This document shows, in pieces, positions 16,307 to 25,216 of a DNA stretch of 64,000 nt. Positions within the stretch are counted from its first letter, which is position 1; each line of letters begins with the position of its first letter. A program made the translations under genes and the position numbers. Where the stretch lies: contig NZ_JPHF01000010.1 of NCBI RefSeq assembly GCF_000814325.1, forward strand, positions 1 to 64,000. Reading direction: 5' to 3'. Origin of the DNA: Flavihumibacter sp. ZG627 (lineage in GTDB: Bacteria > Bacteroidota > Bacteroidia > Chitinophagales > Chitinophagaceae). The notes under the pieces were generated by a model, which saw only the letters and a program-made list of their open reading frames with translations, searched no databases and was not told the origin of the DNA.

Positions 16307-17392
16307 TTATAAACCTTCAATCCCATATTTTCTCATATAGGCGATCACCAGGGCTACAACCTGGTTGTAACTCATGAGTCCGTGGGGCTGATTATTAGCC
16401 ACTAAAAACTGGGCATAGAGGCTGCGCACGGCGGGTTCCAGGAGACCAACATGGCGGCGGTTAAAGTCGCGCAGGAACTTGAGATCGGCCTTCACGCCCG
16501 GCGAGATCCTTTCCTGAAGCACCCGGCTTCTTACCGAGTCGCGCAGGTAGAGATCGCGGATAGCATAGAGGTAGAGATCGAAATAGGCAGAGTACCTGAA
16601 AGCCGCGCTCTCACTGTGTTTGGCGGTGAGGAAGCCGGCCATATTTGCTTCGTTCTCTTTGGCATAGCCAAGCTGGTGGCCAATTTCATGGCAGGTGGTG
16701 AAGGGCTGAACAAAAACCGGAACGGTGGTATTCACCTGTGCTTCGCCGGTAAAGGGATTATAATAACCCGTGAAGCCAAGATAGTTGCCGATATAACTAT
16801 AGAGGGATGGTTTAACTGATTGTCCGCCGTAGCGCAGGTAAGGCGTATTCCGCGAGGGCACCTGGTAGGCGTTGAAAGCCCTGGTGAAGAGGGTACGTTT
16901 ATGGTGGAGGGGATTTCTTTCTTCCACGGAAGCGGCATGCAGACTGTTCATGCGGGTGATAAGTGTCACCACAAGGGTATCGAGTTCATAGGTGCGGTAG
17001 CGGGTAACCTGGAGCTGGGATTGCTGGGCAATGCCGAGGCGGTTATAATTCAATCCCCAGAACAGGTTAAAGATGATATAGATCCAGAGCCAGAGGGTCA
17101 TGAAGCGAACGCCGTTGCGCAGCAGCCATGCATTGGTAACGGTTTTGCGAACAAAGGCGCGGATCAGCTTATAGAGGGCTATCCCCATAAAAATAACCGC
17201 CACGGCATAAACCAGGTCGCCGAAACTGAAAGGCATCCATCCAAACAGCCAGCGCAATACACGAGAGATGATGGGATAAGCGCCGGTGGAATAATATTTC
17301 TCCACCGCTTTGGGAAAAAGGGAAAACAGCTTGATCAAAAAGGCAATTCCTACCAGTGAGAACAATCCTATGTAACGGTATCTTTGATTCAT
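16307..17392 (-). CDS. DUF3810 membrane protein with HExxH motif
   Basis: 361 residues. Three hydrophobic segments lie in the first 120 residues; the rest is a soluble domain, probably periplasmic. That domain contains 'TCHEIGHQLGYAKENEANM', a HExxH with a downstream Glu that looks like a membrane-anchored gluzincin-type peptidase. The family is annotated only as DUF3810, so the peptidase role is inference. ATG 17392 is 124 bp from the divergent acyl-CoA carboxylase gene. Confidence 0.85.
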   Translation of the reverse strand: MNQRYRYIGLFSLVGIAFLIKLFSLFPKAVEKYYSTGAYPIISRVLRWLFGWMPFSFGDLVYAVAVIFMGIALYKLIRAFVRKTVTNAWLLRNGVRFMTLWLWIYIIFNLFWGLNYNRLGIAQQSQLQVTRYRTYELDTLVVTLITRMNSLHAASVEERNPLHHKRTLFTRAFNAYQVPSRNTPYLRYGGQSVKPSLYSYIGNYLGFTGYYNPFTGEAQVNTTVPVFVQPFTTCHEIGHQLGYAKENEANMAGFLTAKHSESAAFRYSAYFDLYLYAIRDLYLRDSVRSRVLQERISPGVKADLKFLRDFNRRHVGLLEPAVRSLYAQFLVANNQPHGLMSYNQVVALVIAYMRKYGIEGL

Positions 17393-17466
17393 TGGCCCGA
17401 CGAGTTGAATGTAAAACTAACGGCAATAAAAGAATGTTCGGGCCAATTACCAAATACTAACAGTTG

Positions 17467-17497
17467 TTTGTTTGTAGAAACAGATCTGCTTATTTTG
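17467..17497 (+). promoter_or_regulatory. Bacteroidota-type promoter of the acyl-CoA carboxylase gene
   Basis: TTTG (17467-17470, repeated 17471-17474) lies 20 bp before TATTTTG (17491-17497), close to the TTTG-N19-TAnnTTTG consensus. The -7 box ends 19 bp before ATG 17517. Confidence 0.5.
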
Positions 17498-17516
17498 CAT
17501 CCTTATACTTGCTTAC

Positions 17517-19145
17517 ATGAATATAGAAAAGAACCGCAATGAAGATTCGATGAAACTTAGCCTGGCAGAAATGAAGCAGCGGCTGGAAAAGATCTATGAG
17601 GGGGGCGGAAAGAAAGCCATTGCCAGGCAGCATGAGCGCGAAAAACTAACTGCCAGGGAGCGCATTGAATTTCTGGTGGATGATATGGCAAGCTTTATTG
17701 AGCTGGGAGCCTTCGCCGGTTATGAGCAGTATGAAGAACAGGGCGGATGCCCGGCTGGTGGAACTGTTGCGGGCATCGGCTATGTAAGTGGAAGGCAGTG
17801 TGTGATACTGGCCAACGACCAGACCGTTAAGGCGGGGGCCTGGTTTCCCATCACCGGAAAGAAAAATTTAAGGCTGCAGGAGATCGCCATGGAGAACCAT
17901 CTGCCGGTAATTTACCTGGTTGATAGTGCCGGTGTATTTCTGCCTATGCAGGATGAGATCTTCCCCGACAAAGAACATTTTGGCCGTGTGTTCCGCAACA
18001 ATGCAAGGATGAGTGCCATGGGTATCACGCAGATCGCTGCGGTTATGGGTGCCTGTGTGGCGGGAGGAGCCTACCTCCCCATTATGAGCGATGAAACGCT
18101 GATGGTGGAAGGCAAGGGCTCGATATTTCTTGCCGGTCCATACCTGGTGAAAGCTGCCGTAGGTGAAGATGTTGATGCAGAAACCCTTGGCGGTGCTGTT
18201 ACGCATAATGCTATCAGTGGTATCGCCGATTATAAATTTGATACAGAGCAGGATTGTCTCAGGCAGGTGAAGCGAATTGTGAGCAGGCTGGGACATAAAC
18301 CCACAGCGGGTTTCGACCGCATCGCTACAGTTGCTCCAAGTCGAGATCCGAAAGATATCTATACCATTTTCCCCGAGGGCAATACCAGGCCCTATGATAT
18401 GAAGGAGATCATTGAATGCATAGTTGATGGCTCCACGTTTGATGAGTTCAAAGCTGATTATGGTAAGACTATCGTTTGCGGTTATGCGCGTATTGAGGGA
18501 TGGGCTGTTGGTATTGTAGCCAACCAGCGTCTTGTCTTAAAAACCAAGAAGGGCGAGATGCAGATGGGTGGTGTTATCTATAACGACAGTGCCGACAAGG
18601 CCGCGCGTTTCATTCTCAACTGCAACCAGAAAAGAATACCGCTGGTTTTTTTACAGGATGTAACCGGCTTTATGGTTGGCTCGAGAAGTGAGCATTCAGG
18701 TATTATTAAAGATGGAGCAAAAATGGTGAATGCCGTTGCCAATTCTGTTGTTCCGAAGATCACTATTGTACTCGGCAACTCTTATGGCGCGGGTAATTAC
18801 GCCATGTGTGGAAAGGCCTATGACCCGCGATTCATTTATGCATGGCCTAGTGCGCGTATTGCAGTGATGGGCGGTGACCAGGCTGCCAAAACACTTTTGC
18901 AGATACAGGTTGCTGCGATGAAAGCCAAGGGACAGGAAGTAGCGCCGGAAGACGAGCAGCGACTACTCAATGAGATCAAGGGCAGCTATGAAAAGCAAAC
19001 CAGTCCATATTATGCTGCATCACGTCTTTGGGTAGACGAAATAATAGATCCGCTGCAAACGCGGCGGGTGATTGCGGAAGGGATACATGCGGCGAATCAT
19101 AACCCGGTGGTGGGGAATATGAGTGTGGGGGTGTTTCAGGTGTAG
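17517..19145 (+). CDS. acyl-CoA carboxylase beta (carboxyltransferase) subunit
   Basis: 542 residues, full length. The crotonase-like double domain is complete: 'GGACVAGGAYLPIMSDE'-type loops, 'GKGSIFLAGPYLVKAAVGE' and 'FLQDVTGFMVGSRSEHSGII'. The 'FLPMQDEIFPDKEHFGRVF' stretch resembles methylcrotonyl-CoA carboxylase beta more than propionyl-CoA carboxylase, which has 'GGARIQEG' there. It transfers CO2 from carboxybiotin to an acyl-CoA, probably in leucine or odd-chain breakdown. No biotin carboxylase/BCCP partner is adjacent; the nearest are accB/accC at 61-63 kb. The alternative start ATG 17550 (MKLSLAEMKQ) is also plausible. Confidence 0.85.
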   Translation: MNIEKNRNEDSMKLSLAEMKQRLEKIYEGGGKKAIARQHEREKLTARERIEFLVDDMASFIELGAFAGYEQYEEQGGCPAGGTVAGIGYVSGRQCVILANDQTVKAGAWFPITGKKNLRLQEIAMENHLPVIYLVDSAGVFLPMQDEIFPDKEHFGRVFRNNARMSAMGITQIAAVMGACVAGGAYLPIMSDETLMVEGKGSIFLAGPYLVKAAVGEDVDAETLGGAVTHNAISGIADYKFDTEQDCLRQVKRIVSRLGHKPTAGFDRIATVAPSRDPKDIYTIFPEGNTRPYDMKEIIECIVDGSTFDEFKADYGKTIVCGYARIEGWAVGIVANQRLVLKTKKGEMQMGGVIYNDSADKAARFILNCNQKRIPLVFLQDVTGFMVGSRSEHSGIIKDGAKMVNAVANSVVPKITIVLGNSYGAGNYAMCGKAYDPRFIYAWPSARIAVMGGDQAAKTLLQIQVAAMKAKGQEVAPEDEQRLLNEIKGSYEKQTSPYYAASRLWVDEIIDPLQTRRVIAEGIHAANHNPVVGNMSVGVFQV

Positions 19146-19146
19146 T

Positions 19147-19172
19147 GGAGGGATGGAGGGATGGAGGGATGG
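19147..19172 (+). repeat. GGAGGGAT tandem repeat (3 copies)
   Basis: Three perfect copies of GGAGGGAT (19147-19170) plus GG, in the 49 bp between the carboxylase stop and rnhA. The purine-rich copies resemble Shine-Dalgarno sequences but sit more than 20 bp from the rnhA start. Confidence 0.7.
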
Positions 19173-19194
19173 AAAAAGTCTTTTAATTTGCAGG

Positions 19195-19662
19195 ATGAAA
19201 GAAGGCTTAGTTATATACACGGATGGGGCTAGCAGGGGAAATCCGGGAAGAGGTGGATATGGAACTATACTGAAATGGGGAAGCAGGGAGAAAGAACTCT
19301 CGGGTGGATTTCGCAAAACAACCAATAACCGCATGGAGCTGATGGCGGTGATTGCGGGATTGGAAGCACTAACAAAGACAGGATTAAAAATCACTATATA
19401 CAGCGATAGCCAGTATGTTGTAAAAGCTGTTGAACAAGGCTGGCTGAAGAACTGGATCGCCACCGGATTTAAGGGTGGCAAAAAGAACCGCGACCTCTGG
19501 GAACATTATTACCGCCTCGCCATGCAGCACCAGATAAAGTTTGTTTGGGTGAAAGGACATGCTGACAATCCCTACAATAACCGATGTGATATTCTTGCCA
19601 CGGCGGCAGCCGACGGGCCAGGATTAGAAGTGGATGAGGTGTATGAGTCAGAAAATCCCTGA
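19195..19662 (+). CDS. rnhA: ribonuclease HI
   Basis: 155 residues from ATG 19195, the natural start because the first strand 'GLVIYTDGASRGNPGRGGYG' follows at once; a longer frame from 19123 adds only the repeat translation. The catalytic residues of RNase HI are in place: Asp in YTDGA, Glu in NNRMELMAV, Asp in YSDSQYV, Asp in NNRCDILA, and the His of the flexible loop in WVKGHADNPYNN. It removes RNA from RNA-DNA hybrids. TAATTTGCAGG directly before the ATG resembles a -7 box, so the leader may be very short. Confidence 0.95.
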   Translation: MKEGLVIYTDGASRGNPGRGGYGTILKWGSREKELSGGFRKTTNNRMELMAVIAGLEALTKTGLKITIYSDSQYVVKAVEQGWLKNWIATGFKGGKKNRDLWEHYYRLAMQHQIKFVWVKGHADNPYNNRCDILATAAADGPGLEVDEVYESENP

Positions 19663-19677
19663 CCTTAGCGTATATAT

Positions 19678-20877
19678 ATGCTCCAGAATACCATCTCCTA
19701 TTTCCGGCATAGACCCAGCATCAGCATCGGGTTCCTTTTTGCAATAGCCAGTATATTATTAGGGATATGGGTGGCCGCTATTCCGCAGATCAAAACAAGA
19801 TTAAATCTAACCGACGCAACACTGGGACTATCATTGCTGTTAGCACCCGTGGGTGCCTTAACCGGCGTGGCCATTTCTTCTTCGGTGTTTCGCAGGATCG
19901 CAGTTGGTAAATGGCTGGTGATCGGGCACCTGCTATATTGTGTTGCCTTCATTGCCCAGGTAACAGCTAACAGTGCGGTGATGTTGTGGATAGCGCTTTA
20001 TGCAACCGGACTCATCGGCTTTCTGAATGGCGTTTCCACCAACGCAGTTGTTGACCTGCTGGAGAAAAAACATAGCAGGCATATCATGAGTACGTCTCAC
20101 GGAATGTATAGTTTGGGAGGAGGCTTCAGTGCCGGCCTGGCGGCATTCTTTTACAGCATGCAGATGACAGCCTATCAGCAGATACTATTGGTAGCAGCGG
20201 CACTGATGGTAAGCATATTGCTGATGCGTAACCACTACCTCTCCTACCGGCAGATCATTGAATCGGACCAGGGCTTCCGGCTTCCGACGGGTAGTGTACT
20301 GGGACTCGCATTTATTTGCTTCGTCACTTTTATGGGCGAAGGCTGTGTGGCCGACTGGAGTGCTATTTATCTTAAGGAATCATTGGAAGGAAGCAAGGCC
20401 ATCGCAGGATTGGGATTTGCAGGCTTCTCCATTGCCATGGCCATTGGCAGGTTCAATGGTGATAACTGGATACCGAGGGTGGGGAGTAAACGGATAACCA
20501 TTGCCGGTAGTATCATTGCAGGTATAGGATTTCTGCTGACCATTGCATTTAAGTCGATACCCGTTGCTATAACAGGATTTACATTAATAGGGCTTGGATT
20601 CTCCTGCATTGTGCCGGTGCTTTTCAGCGCGGCGACCAGGGTACCGGGAGTAAGCGCTGTAACGGGTATCTCGGCAGTAGCCAGTGGTGGGCTGATAGGA
20701 TTTCTTGCTGGTCCGTCGATGATAGGACTGGTAGCAGAACAATACAGTGTTGCCTCCGGACTAAGCATACTATTCTTCCTTACACTGGCCGCGGCTTTTG
20801 CAGCATGGAAGAACAGATATCTCTTTAATAAAAACACTGCCATCCCAGCAACCAATTATCCCGACCAGTTACTCTGA
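19678..20877 (+). CDS. MFS transporter (YbjJ-like)
   Basis: 399 residues and 12 predicted membrane segments. 'FMGEGCVADWSAIYLKE' in the seventh helix region is the hallmark of the YbjJ/fucose-permease-like branch of the major facilitator superfamily. Substrate unknown. Start ATG 19678 is 15 bp after rnhA, so the two may be co-transcribed. Confidence 0.85.
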   Translation: MLQNTISYFRHRPSISIGFLFAIASILLGIWVAAIPQIKTRLNLTDATLGLSLLLAPVGALTGVAISSSVFRRIAVGKWLVIGHLLYCVAFIAQVTANSAVMLWIALYATGLIGFLNGVSTNAVVDLLEKKHSRHIMSTSHGMYSLGGGFSAGLAAFFYSMQMTAYQQILLVAAALMVSILLMRNHYLSYRQIIESDQGFRLPTGSVLGLAFICFVTFMGEGCVADWSAIYLKESLEGSKAIAGLGFAGFSIAMAIGRFNGDNWIPRVGSKRITIAGSIIAGIGFLLTIAFKSIPVAITGFTLIGLGFSCIVPVLFSAATRVPGVSAVTGISAVASGGLIGFLAGPSMIGLVAEQYSVASGLSILFFLTLAAAFAAWKNRYLFNKNTAIPATNYPDQLL

Positions 20878-20902
20878 TCATTTCAATCTAAAACAATAGC
20901 CG

Positions 20903-21787
20903 ATGATCCATACTGTTGCCCTCTTCCCTGTATTGGACAAGCTACTTATAGAATGCCTGCGATCCTGCGCTGAAGAAGACTGGAAGCGGTTTACGCTGGC
21001 GAGGAAGTGGACCGTGAAAGATGTGGCGGCGCACTTACTTGATGGAAATATACGGACCATTTCCATGCTGAGAGATGGGCATTTTGGTGAGCCGCCTGCG
21101 GGTATCAATAGTTATAGTGACCTGGTGAATTATCTCAACAATTTAAATGCAGACTGGGTTGCAGCTTACAAGCGTGTGAGTACTGCGTTGCTGATAGAAC
21201 AGTTGGAAAAAACAGGTCCGGAATACTGGGCCTGCATGGCATCGCTTGATCCAATGGCTGAAGCGATCTTTACGGTGAGTTGGGCAGGTGAAACAAGATC
21301 ACTGAACTGGTTTCATGTTGCGAGGGAGTACACAGAAAAATGGCATCACCAGCAGCAGATCAGAACTGCACTTGGCATGCCGGAACCACTGATGGTGCCC
21401 GAATTATTCGATCCATTTATCAGCACATTATTAATGGGAATGCCCCATGCATTAAGAAACAGCAAAGCTGGGGAAGGTTCTCTTTTAAAGATGGAGATAA
21501 TTTCGGCTAGTCTGCTCCGTTGGAATTGGAAAAAAACAGTTGAGGGCTGGAAACTAATTGAAGAGTATGAAGCTGGTGATGATAGAAATACTATTGCTGG
21601 TGTTAGCGAAAAGGAAACCAATGATGCAGGCAGGATTGCTACTGCCAGCATCCGCATACCAGCAGAACTCGCGTGGCAATTATTTACAAGGGCAATCAAT
21701 CCCCTCGAAGCAATGGAGCGGGTAGAGATAGACGGTAGTAAGGAACTCGCGAGAGAGGCATTGGGTATGGTAGCGGTTATGGCATAA
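20903..21787 (+). CDS. maleylpyruvate-isomerase N-terminal domain protein (DinB-like)
   Basis: 294 residues. The N-terminal four-helix DinB/MDMPI domain is visible in 'WTVKDVAAHLLDGNIRTI' (metal-binding His) and 'HVAREYTEKWHHQQQIR', whose histidines complete the metal site. The C-terminal part ends in an SCP2-like alpha/beta region ('IPAELAWQLFTRAINP'). Actinobacterial relatives are mycothiol-dependent, but Bacteroidota lack mycothiol, so the thiol partner (if any) is unknown. 25 bp after the MFS gene. Confidence 0.75.
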   Translation: MIHTVALFPVLDKLLIECLRSCAEEDWKRFTLARKWTVKDVAAHLLDGNIRTISMLRDGHFGEPPAGINSYSDLVNYLNNLNADWVAAYKRVSTALLIEQLEKTGPEYWACMASLDPMAEAIFTVSWAGETRSLNWFHVAREYTEKWHHQQQIRTALGMPEPLMVPELFDPFISTLLMGMPHALRNSKAGEGSLLKMEIISASLLRWNWKKTVEGWKLIEEYEAGDDRNTIAGVSEKETNDAGRIATASIRIPAELAWQLFTRAINPLEAMERVEIDGSKELAREALGMVAVMA

Positions 21788-21822
21788 GATTATTTTACTA
21801 TATTATACAAAAAACCAGCACT

Positions 21823-22881
21823 ATGAAGTCAGCCTTTATCCCAACAATTATTGCGCTCACTATTCTGAGCTCCTGTGCAAAGACGCAGGAAAAAACAGAT
21901 ACTGCAACATTAGATCCCATTCAAATGGCTAAGGCAGGAGGAGGTGGCAGCGGAGGCATCGTAACCTATTTAACAGGTGATGCAGCCGACGTTCAAACAA
22001 CTACCACGGGAGGATTATTGCTGATGGGTGGAAGCACAGATGTAGATGCTGCCATCCAGTGGATGATAGGCAAAAGCGGCGGCGGAGATGTTGTGGTGAT
22101 AAGGTCTTCCGGTGCGGATGGGTATAACAGTTATATGTTTGGATTGGGTACCGTCAATTCAGTTGAAACGATAATGCTTGACAGCAGAACAAAAGCCATG
22201 GATGCCGGGGTAGCGCAGAAGATAAGAAATGCAGAAATGCTTTTCATTGCTGGTGGTGACCAGTGGAATTATGTAAGCTATTGGAAGGATACTCCAACGG
22301 AAGATGCTATCAACTATCTCATCAATACCAAGAAGGTTCCGGTGGGTGGTACCAGTGCGGGATTGGCAATTCTTGGCAGCAGTTATTATAGTGCATCTAC
22401 CGGCTCGGTAACATCGGTGCAGGCATTGGGTGATCCCTACCATCGGTATAACACACTTGGTCATGCGGATTTTATACAGGCACCTATTCTGGCGAATACC
22501 ATTACAGATTCACATTATTCTCAGCGCACCCGCATGGGCAGGCAGATAAGCTGGCTTGCACGCATGATGAAAGACAGGGCTATGCCAACTGTAAGAGGAA
22601 TAGGTGTAGATGAGCAAACTGCAGTAGCCATTGAAGCAAATGGAATAGCAAAAGTATTCGGAACCAATTCGGCCTATTTCCTCTGGAACGCATCTACAGG
22701 GCCTGAAACCTGCGTAGCAAAAACTCCCCTTACCTGGAATCGTAATCAATCGGCTGTGTCAGGTTATAGAATTGCGGGATCAGCAAACGGCAATGGAAGT
22801 TTTGATCTGAATAACTGGACAATCTTTTCGGGCGGCAATACGCTTACGCATTATGTTGAGAACGGAACTTTGCTTCCATAA
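21823..22881 (+). CDS. exported cyanophycinase-like peptidase (S51), lipoprotein
   Basis: 352 residues. The N-terminus MKSAFIPTIIALTILSSCAK has a lipobox (LSSC), so it is likely an outer-membrane or periplasmic lipoprotein. The S51/cyanophycinase fold follows: 'GGLLLMGGSTDVDAAIQWM', 'IAGGDQWNYVSYW' and the nucleophile elbow 'VPVGGTSAGLAILGSSYY' with the catalytic Ser. Family enzymes cut cyanophycin to beta-Asp-Arg or remove C-terminal Asp residues. No cyanophycin synthetase is nearby, so it probably acts on an external polymer or isopeptide. A strong terminator follows. Confidence 0.85.
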   Translation: MKSAFIPTIIALTILSSCAKTQEKTDTATLDPIQMAKAGGGGSGGIVTYLTGDAADVQTTTTGGLLLMGGSTDVDAAIQWMIGKSGGGDVVVIRSSGADGYNSYMFGLGTVNSVETIMLDSRTKAMDAGVAQKIRNAEMLFIAGGDQWNYVSYWKDTPTEDAINYLINTKKVPVGGTSAGLAILGSSYYSASTGSVTSVQALGDPYHRYNTLGHADFIQAPILANTITDSHYSQRTRMGRQISWLARMMKDRAMPTVRGIGVDEQTAVAIEANGIAKVFGTNSAYFLWNASTGPETCVAKTPLTWNRNQSAVSGYRIAGSANGNGSFDLNNWTIFSGGNTLTHYVENGTLLP

Positions 22882-22903
22882 AATTTGGACAGGTTTAAGT
22901 ATA

Positions 22904-22939
22904 AAAAAAGATCCCGCATTTAGTGCGGGATCTTTTTTT
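22904..22939. terminator. strong bidirectional Rho-independent terminator
   Basis: AGATCCCGCA / TGCGGGATCT stem with a TTTAG loop, flanked by seven As and seven Ts. It serves the cyanophycinase gene (+) and the DUF6580 gene (-). Confidence 0.9.
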
Positions 22940-22961
22940 ATGATTGGTCGGTAAAATAATA

Positions 22962-23519
22962 TTAAGCGAGACTTGCTTTGGATTGTTTGCTTACAAAATA
23001 ATATCCCCCAAAAAGTACCAGGCTGAAAACAGCAGTAGCGGCAAGGCTACCGGTGTAGAATGGAAGTGCATCGGTATAGCAATGTATGAGTCCGCCGAAA
23101 GTTTTGGGACGGTTAAAACCACCGCCTGAGATCCATACAAGGAAGTTAGAAACAAGGAAATAAACTGTTGGTGCAGCGAGTGATGCGGCGGCAACATTGA
23201 TAACATTCACCTTGCGGATCATGAATCCGATAAGTGTGAGTCCCATGAAGAGAATATAATTTGTGATCTGTCCTTCGTAGAATCCGGAGATATCAGATAG
23301 TCCATTTCTGTACAATACTTCATAGAGGGCATCACTCAGGAACATGGAGAATATGGGTAATGCGAATGCCCATTTCCTGTCTTTAAGCATAGCGCCGCCA
23401 AACAATGCCATGGCAATATGGGGAGCAAAACCAAGGGGACGGGAAGGGATGATACGGTATAGAGCCGCTACAATAATCAGCAAAACGAGTGAAATGATTA
23501 TAGATCTGTTCAGTTTCAT
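22962..23519 (-). CDS. DUF6580 membrane protein
   Basis: 185 residues with five or six hydrophobic segments. The order and loops ('PSRPLGFAPHIAMALFGGAM', 'FALPIFSMFLSDALYEVLY', 'SNFLVWISGGG') match the DUF6580 family, which has the look of an ECF-type substrate-binding (S) component. No energising module is nearby, and the substrate is unknown. Start ATG 23519. Confidence 0.8.
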   Translation of the reverse strand: MKLNRSIIISLVLLIIVAALYRIIPSRPLGFAPHIAMALFGGAMLKDRKWAFALPIFSMFLSDALYEVLYRNGLSDISGFYEGQITNYILFMGLTLIGFMIRKVNVINVAAASLAAPTVYFLVSNFLVWISGGGFNRPKTFGGLIHCYTDALPFYTGSLAATAVFSLVLFGGYYFVSKQSKASLA

Positions 23520-23587
23520 AATGAGTGAAGATAGATGGCAAAAATAAAATAAAAGAGGGCTCGGGCCATTAAAGTTTTTCAGGGCCC

Positions 23588-24802
23588 TCAGGATGGTACC
23601 GTGGCGCGGTATAAAACCGCTCCTGTTGGGGATTCCAGCCTTATCCGGGCCTCTGCCGTTAGCAGCAGGCTACCCCCTTTATCCACAATTATGGGGTTCT
23701 GGCTTCCCGCGTTTTCTTCCTCTGCTACCAGCTTACCCTCCAAAACAATCAGTATATCGGTGGTTGGGGTGTAAAGGCTCTTGCTGCTATCCTTCTCAAT
23801 AAGGAGCTGGCTGAGTTCAAAATCGGCAGCAGGGCTGAAGAACTTCTTCTCGAAACCATTCAGCGTTGTGCCCACTATCACTTTCGGCTCCACTGCATGA
23901 AAAGAAACATGCTTCAATAACTCGGGAACATCAATATGTTTGGGTGTGAGTCCGCCTCTTAAAACATTATCCGAATTGGCCATGATCTCTACATTCTGTC
24001 CCTCCAGATAGGCATGCAGAATTCCAGCATCCTGGAAGATGGCCTCCCCTTTCTGCAGAAATACCAGGTTCAGCAGGTAAACAGAAAATATTCCGCGATC
24101 GATATCCTCCCCGTTTTTAAAGGTGAGGGCTGCCCGTGCAGCCCAGAAATCGGGGGCGGACTTTTGAAGCTTTCCTGCTTCGTAAACCGGAACTATCCTC
24201 TCCAACAATGGACCAAGCCTGCGATTCACTTCCTCCTGCGACATCTCCATTACCTCTTTATACAATTCTTTATAGTCGCCATCCCCAAAAACCTCCAGCA
24301 GGAATTGCAACTCAGGAATGGAGTCGAGCATTTTATGCATGGATTGCACCGGCCTGAAACCATGCAATAGCCAGAAATCACCCAGCGCCACCATCAGCTC
24401 GGGCTTGTGGTTATCGTCCTTATAATTCCTGTTGGAAGCAGTAGGCTGTATGCCTGCCGCATTCTCTGCAGCAAATCCTTTGACGGCCATCTCCTTTGAG
24501 GGATGCACCTGTATGCTGAGCATGTCTTTTACATCGAGGATCTTCAGCAGGTAGGGCAATGTTCCAAAGGTGTTTTTCACCTTTTCTCCCAGCACAGCAG
24601 GATCATTAGCAATAAGCTCTGCCAATGATCCATCATTTTTTATCAGGGATGGAGCCTGTGAATGTGCGCCCAGCCAGTATTCCGCGAAAGGTTCGCCCTT
24701 CGGGTTGTCAATTCCCAGCAATTCAGGCAGGTAGGTGAAACCACCCCATTGATAGTGCTGAACTTTCCCTTCCAGCACAAATACTTTATTTTGATTTTTC
24801 AT
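23588..24802 (-). CDS. manA: mannose-6-phosphate isomerase, class I
   Basis: 404 residues from ATG 24802 (an upstream start at 24847 adds 15 residues not typical of the family). Type I phosphomannose isomerase: zinc ligands in 'LSIQVHPSKEMA' (Gln, His), 'KPELMVAL' (Glu) and the downstream His in 'GILHAYLEG'; the conserved 'NSDNVLRGGLTPKHIDV' follows. It links mannose-6-P and fructose-6-P for glycolysis and GDP-mannose. Only 33 bp separate its start from the divergent YraN gene. Confidence 0.93.
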   Translation of the reverse strand: MKNQNKVFVLEGKVQHYQWGGFTYLPELLGIDNPKGEPFAEYWLGAHSQAPSLIKNDGSLAELIANDPAVLGEKVKNTFGTLPYLLKILDVKDMLSIQVHPSKEMAVKGFAAENAAGIQPTASNRNYKDDNHKPELMVALGDFWLLHGFRPVQSMHKMLDSIPELQFLLEVFGDGDYKELYKEVMEMSQEEVNRRLGPLLERIVPVYEAGKLQKSAPDFWAARAALTFKNGEDIDRGIFSVYLLNLVFLQKGEAIFQDAGILHAYLEGQNVEIMANSDNVLRGGLTPKHIDVPELLKHVSFHAVEPKVIVGTTLNGFEKKFFSPAADFELSQLLIEKDSSKSLYTPTTDILIVLEGKLVAEEENAGSQNPIIVDKGGSLLLTAEARIRLESPTGAVLYRATVPS

Positions 24803-24835
24803 ATGCGGGTCGAAAATACTGCAAATCATTAAACT

Positions 24836-25186
24836 ATGCGGATTCACCTCGATACTGGCCGGAGTGGTGAAAAGCTCGCAGCCGAATGGCTTTCACAAAG
24901 AGGCTATACCATCCTGGCCTGCAACTGGAAATATGGCCGTAAAGAAATTGATATCATTGCTTCCCTTGATAATATCCTGCATTTCATTGAAGTCAAAACA
25001 AGAAGGGGCCATGGCTTTGGTATGCCGGAAGAACAGGTGACAAGAAAAAAACTAAAGAATATAAAGACAGCCGCGGAGGCTTATCTCGAAACCTTTCCTC
25101 AATGGCGAAGGGTGCAGTTTGATATTGTCAGCATCATCTATGCACCGGGGGGACATAATATTCAGCTGCTGGAAGATATTTCCTGA
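24836..25186 (+). CDS. YraN/UPF0102 family protein
   Basis: 116 residues, the normal size. The restriction-endonuclease-like core is clear: 'GEKLAAEWLSQRGYTIL', 'GRKEIDIIASLDNILHFIEV' and 'KTRRG', giving E...D-ExK active-site spacing. Cellular role not established, probably linked to Holliday-junction-like or RNA/DNA processing. Start ATG 24836. Confidence 0.9.
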   Translation: MRIHLDTGRSGEKLAAEWLSQRGYTILACNWKYGRKEIDIIASLDNILHFIEVKTRRGHGFGMPEEQVTRKKLKNIKTAAEAYLETFPQWRRVQFDIVSIIYAPGGHNIQLLEDIS

Positions 25187-25216
25187 TAGATGCGGATAAA
25201 AGGGAGCGCTATTCTT

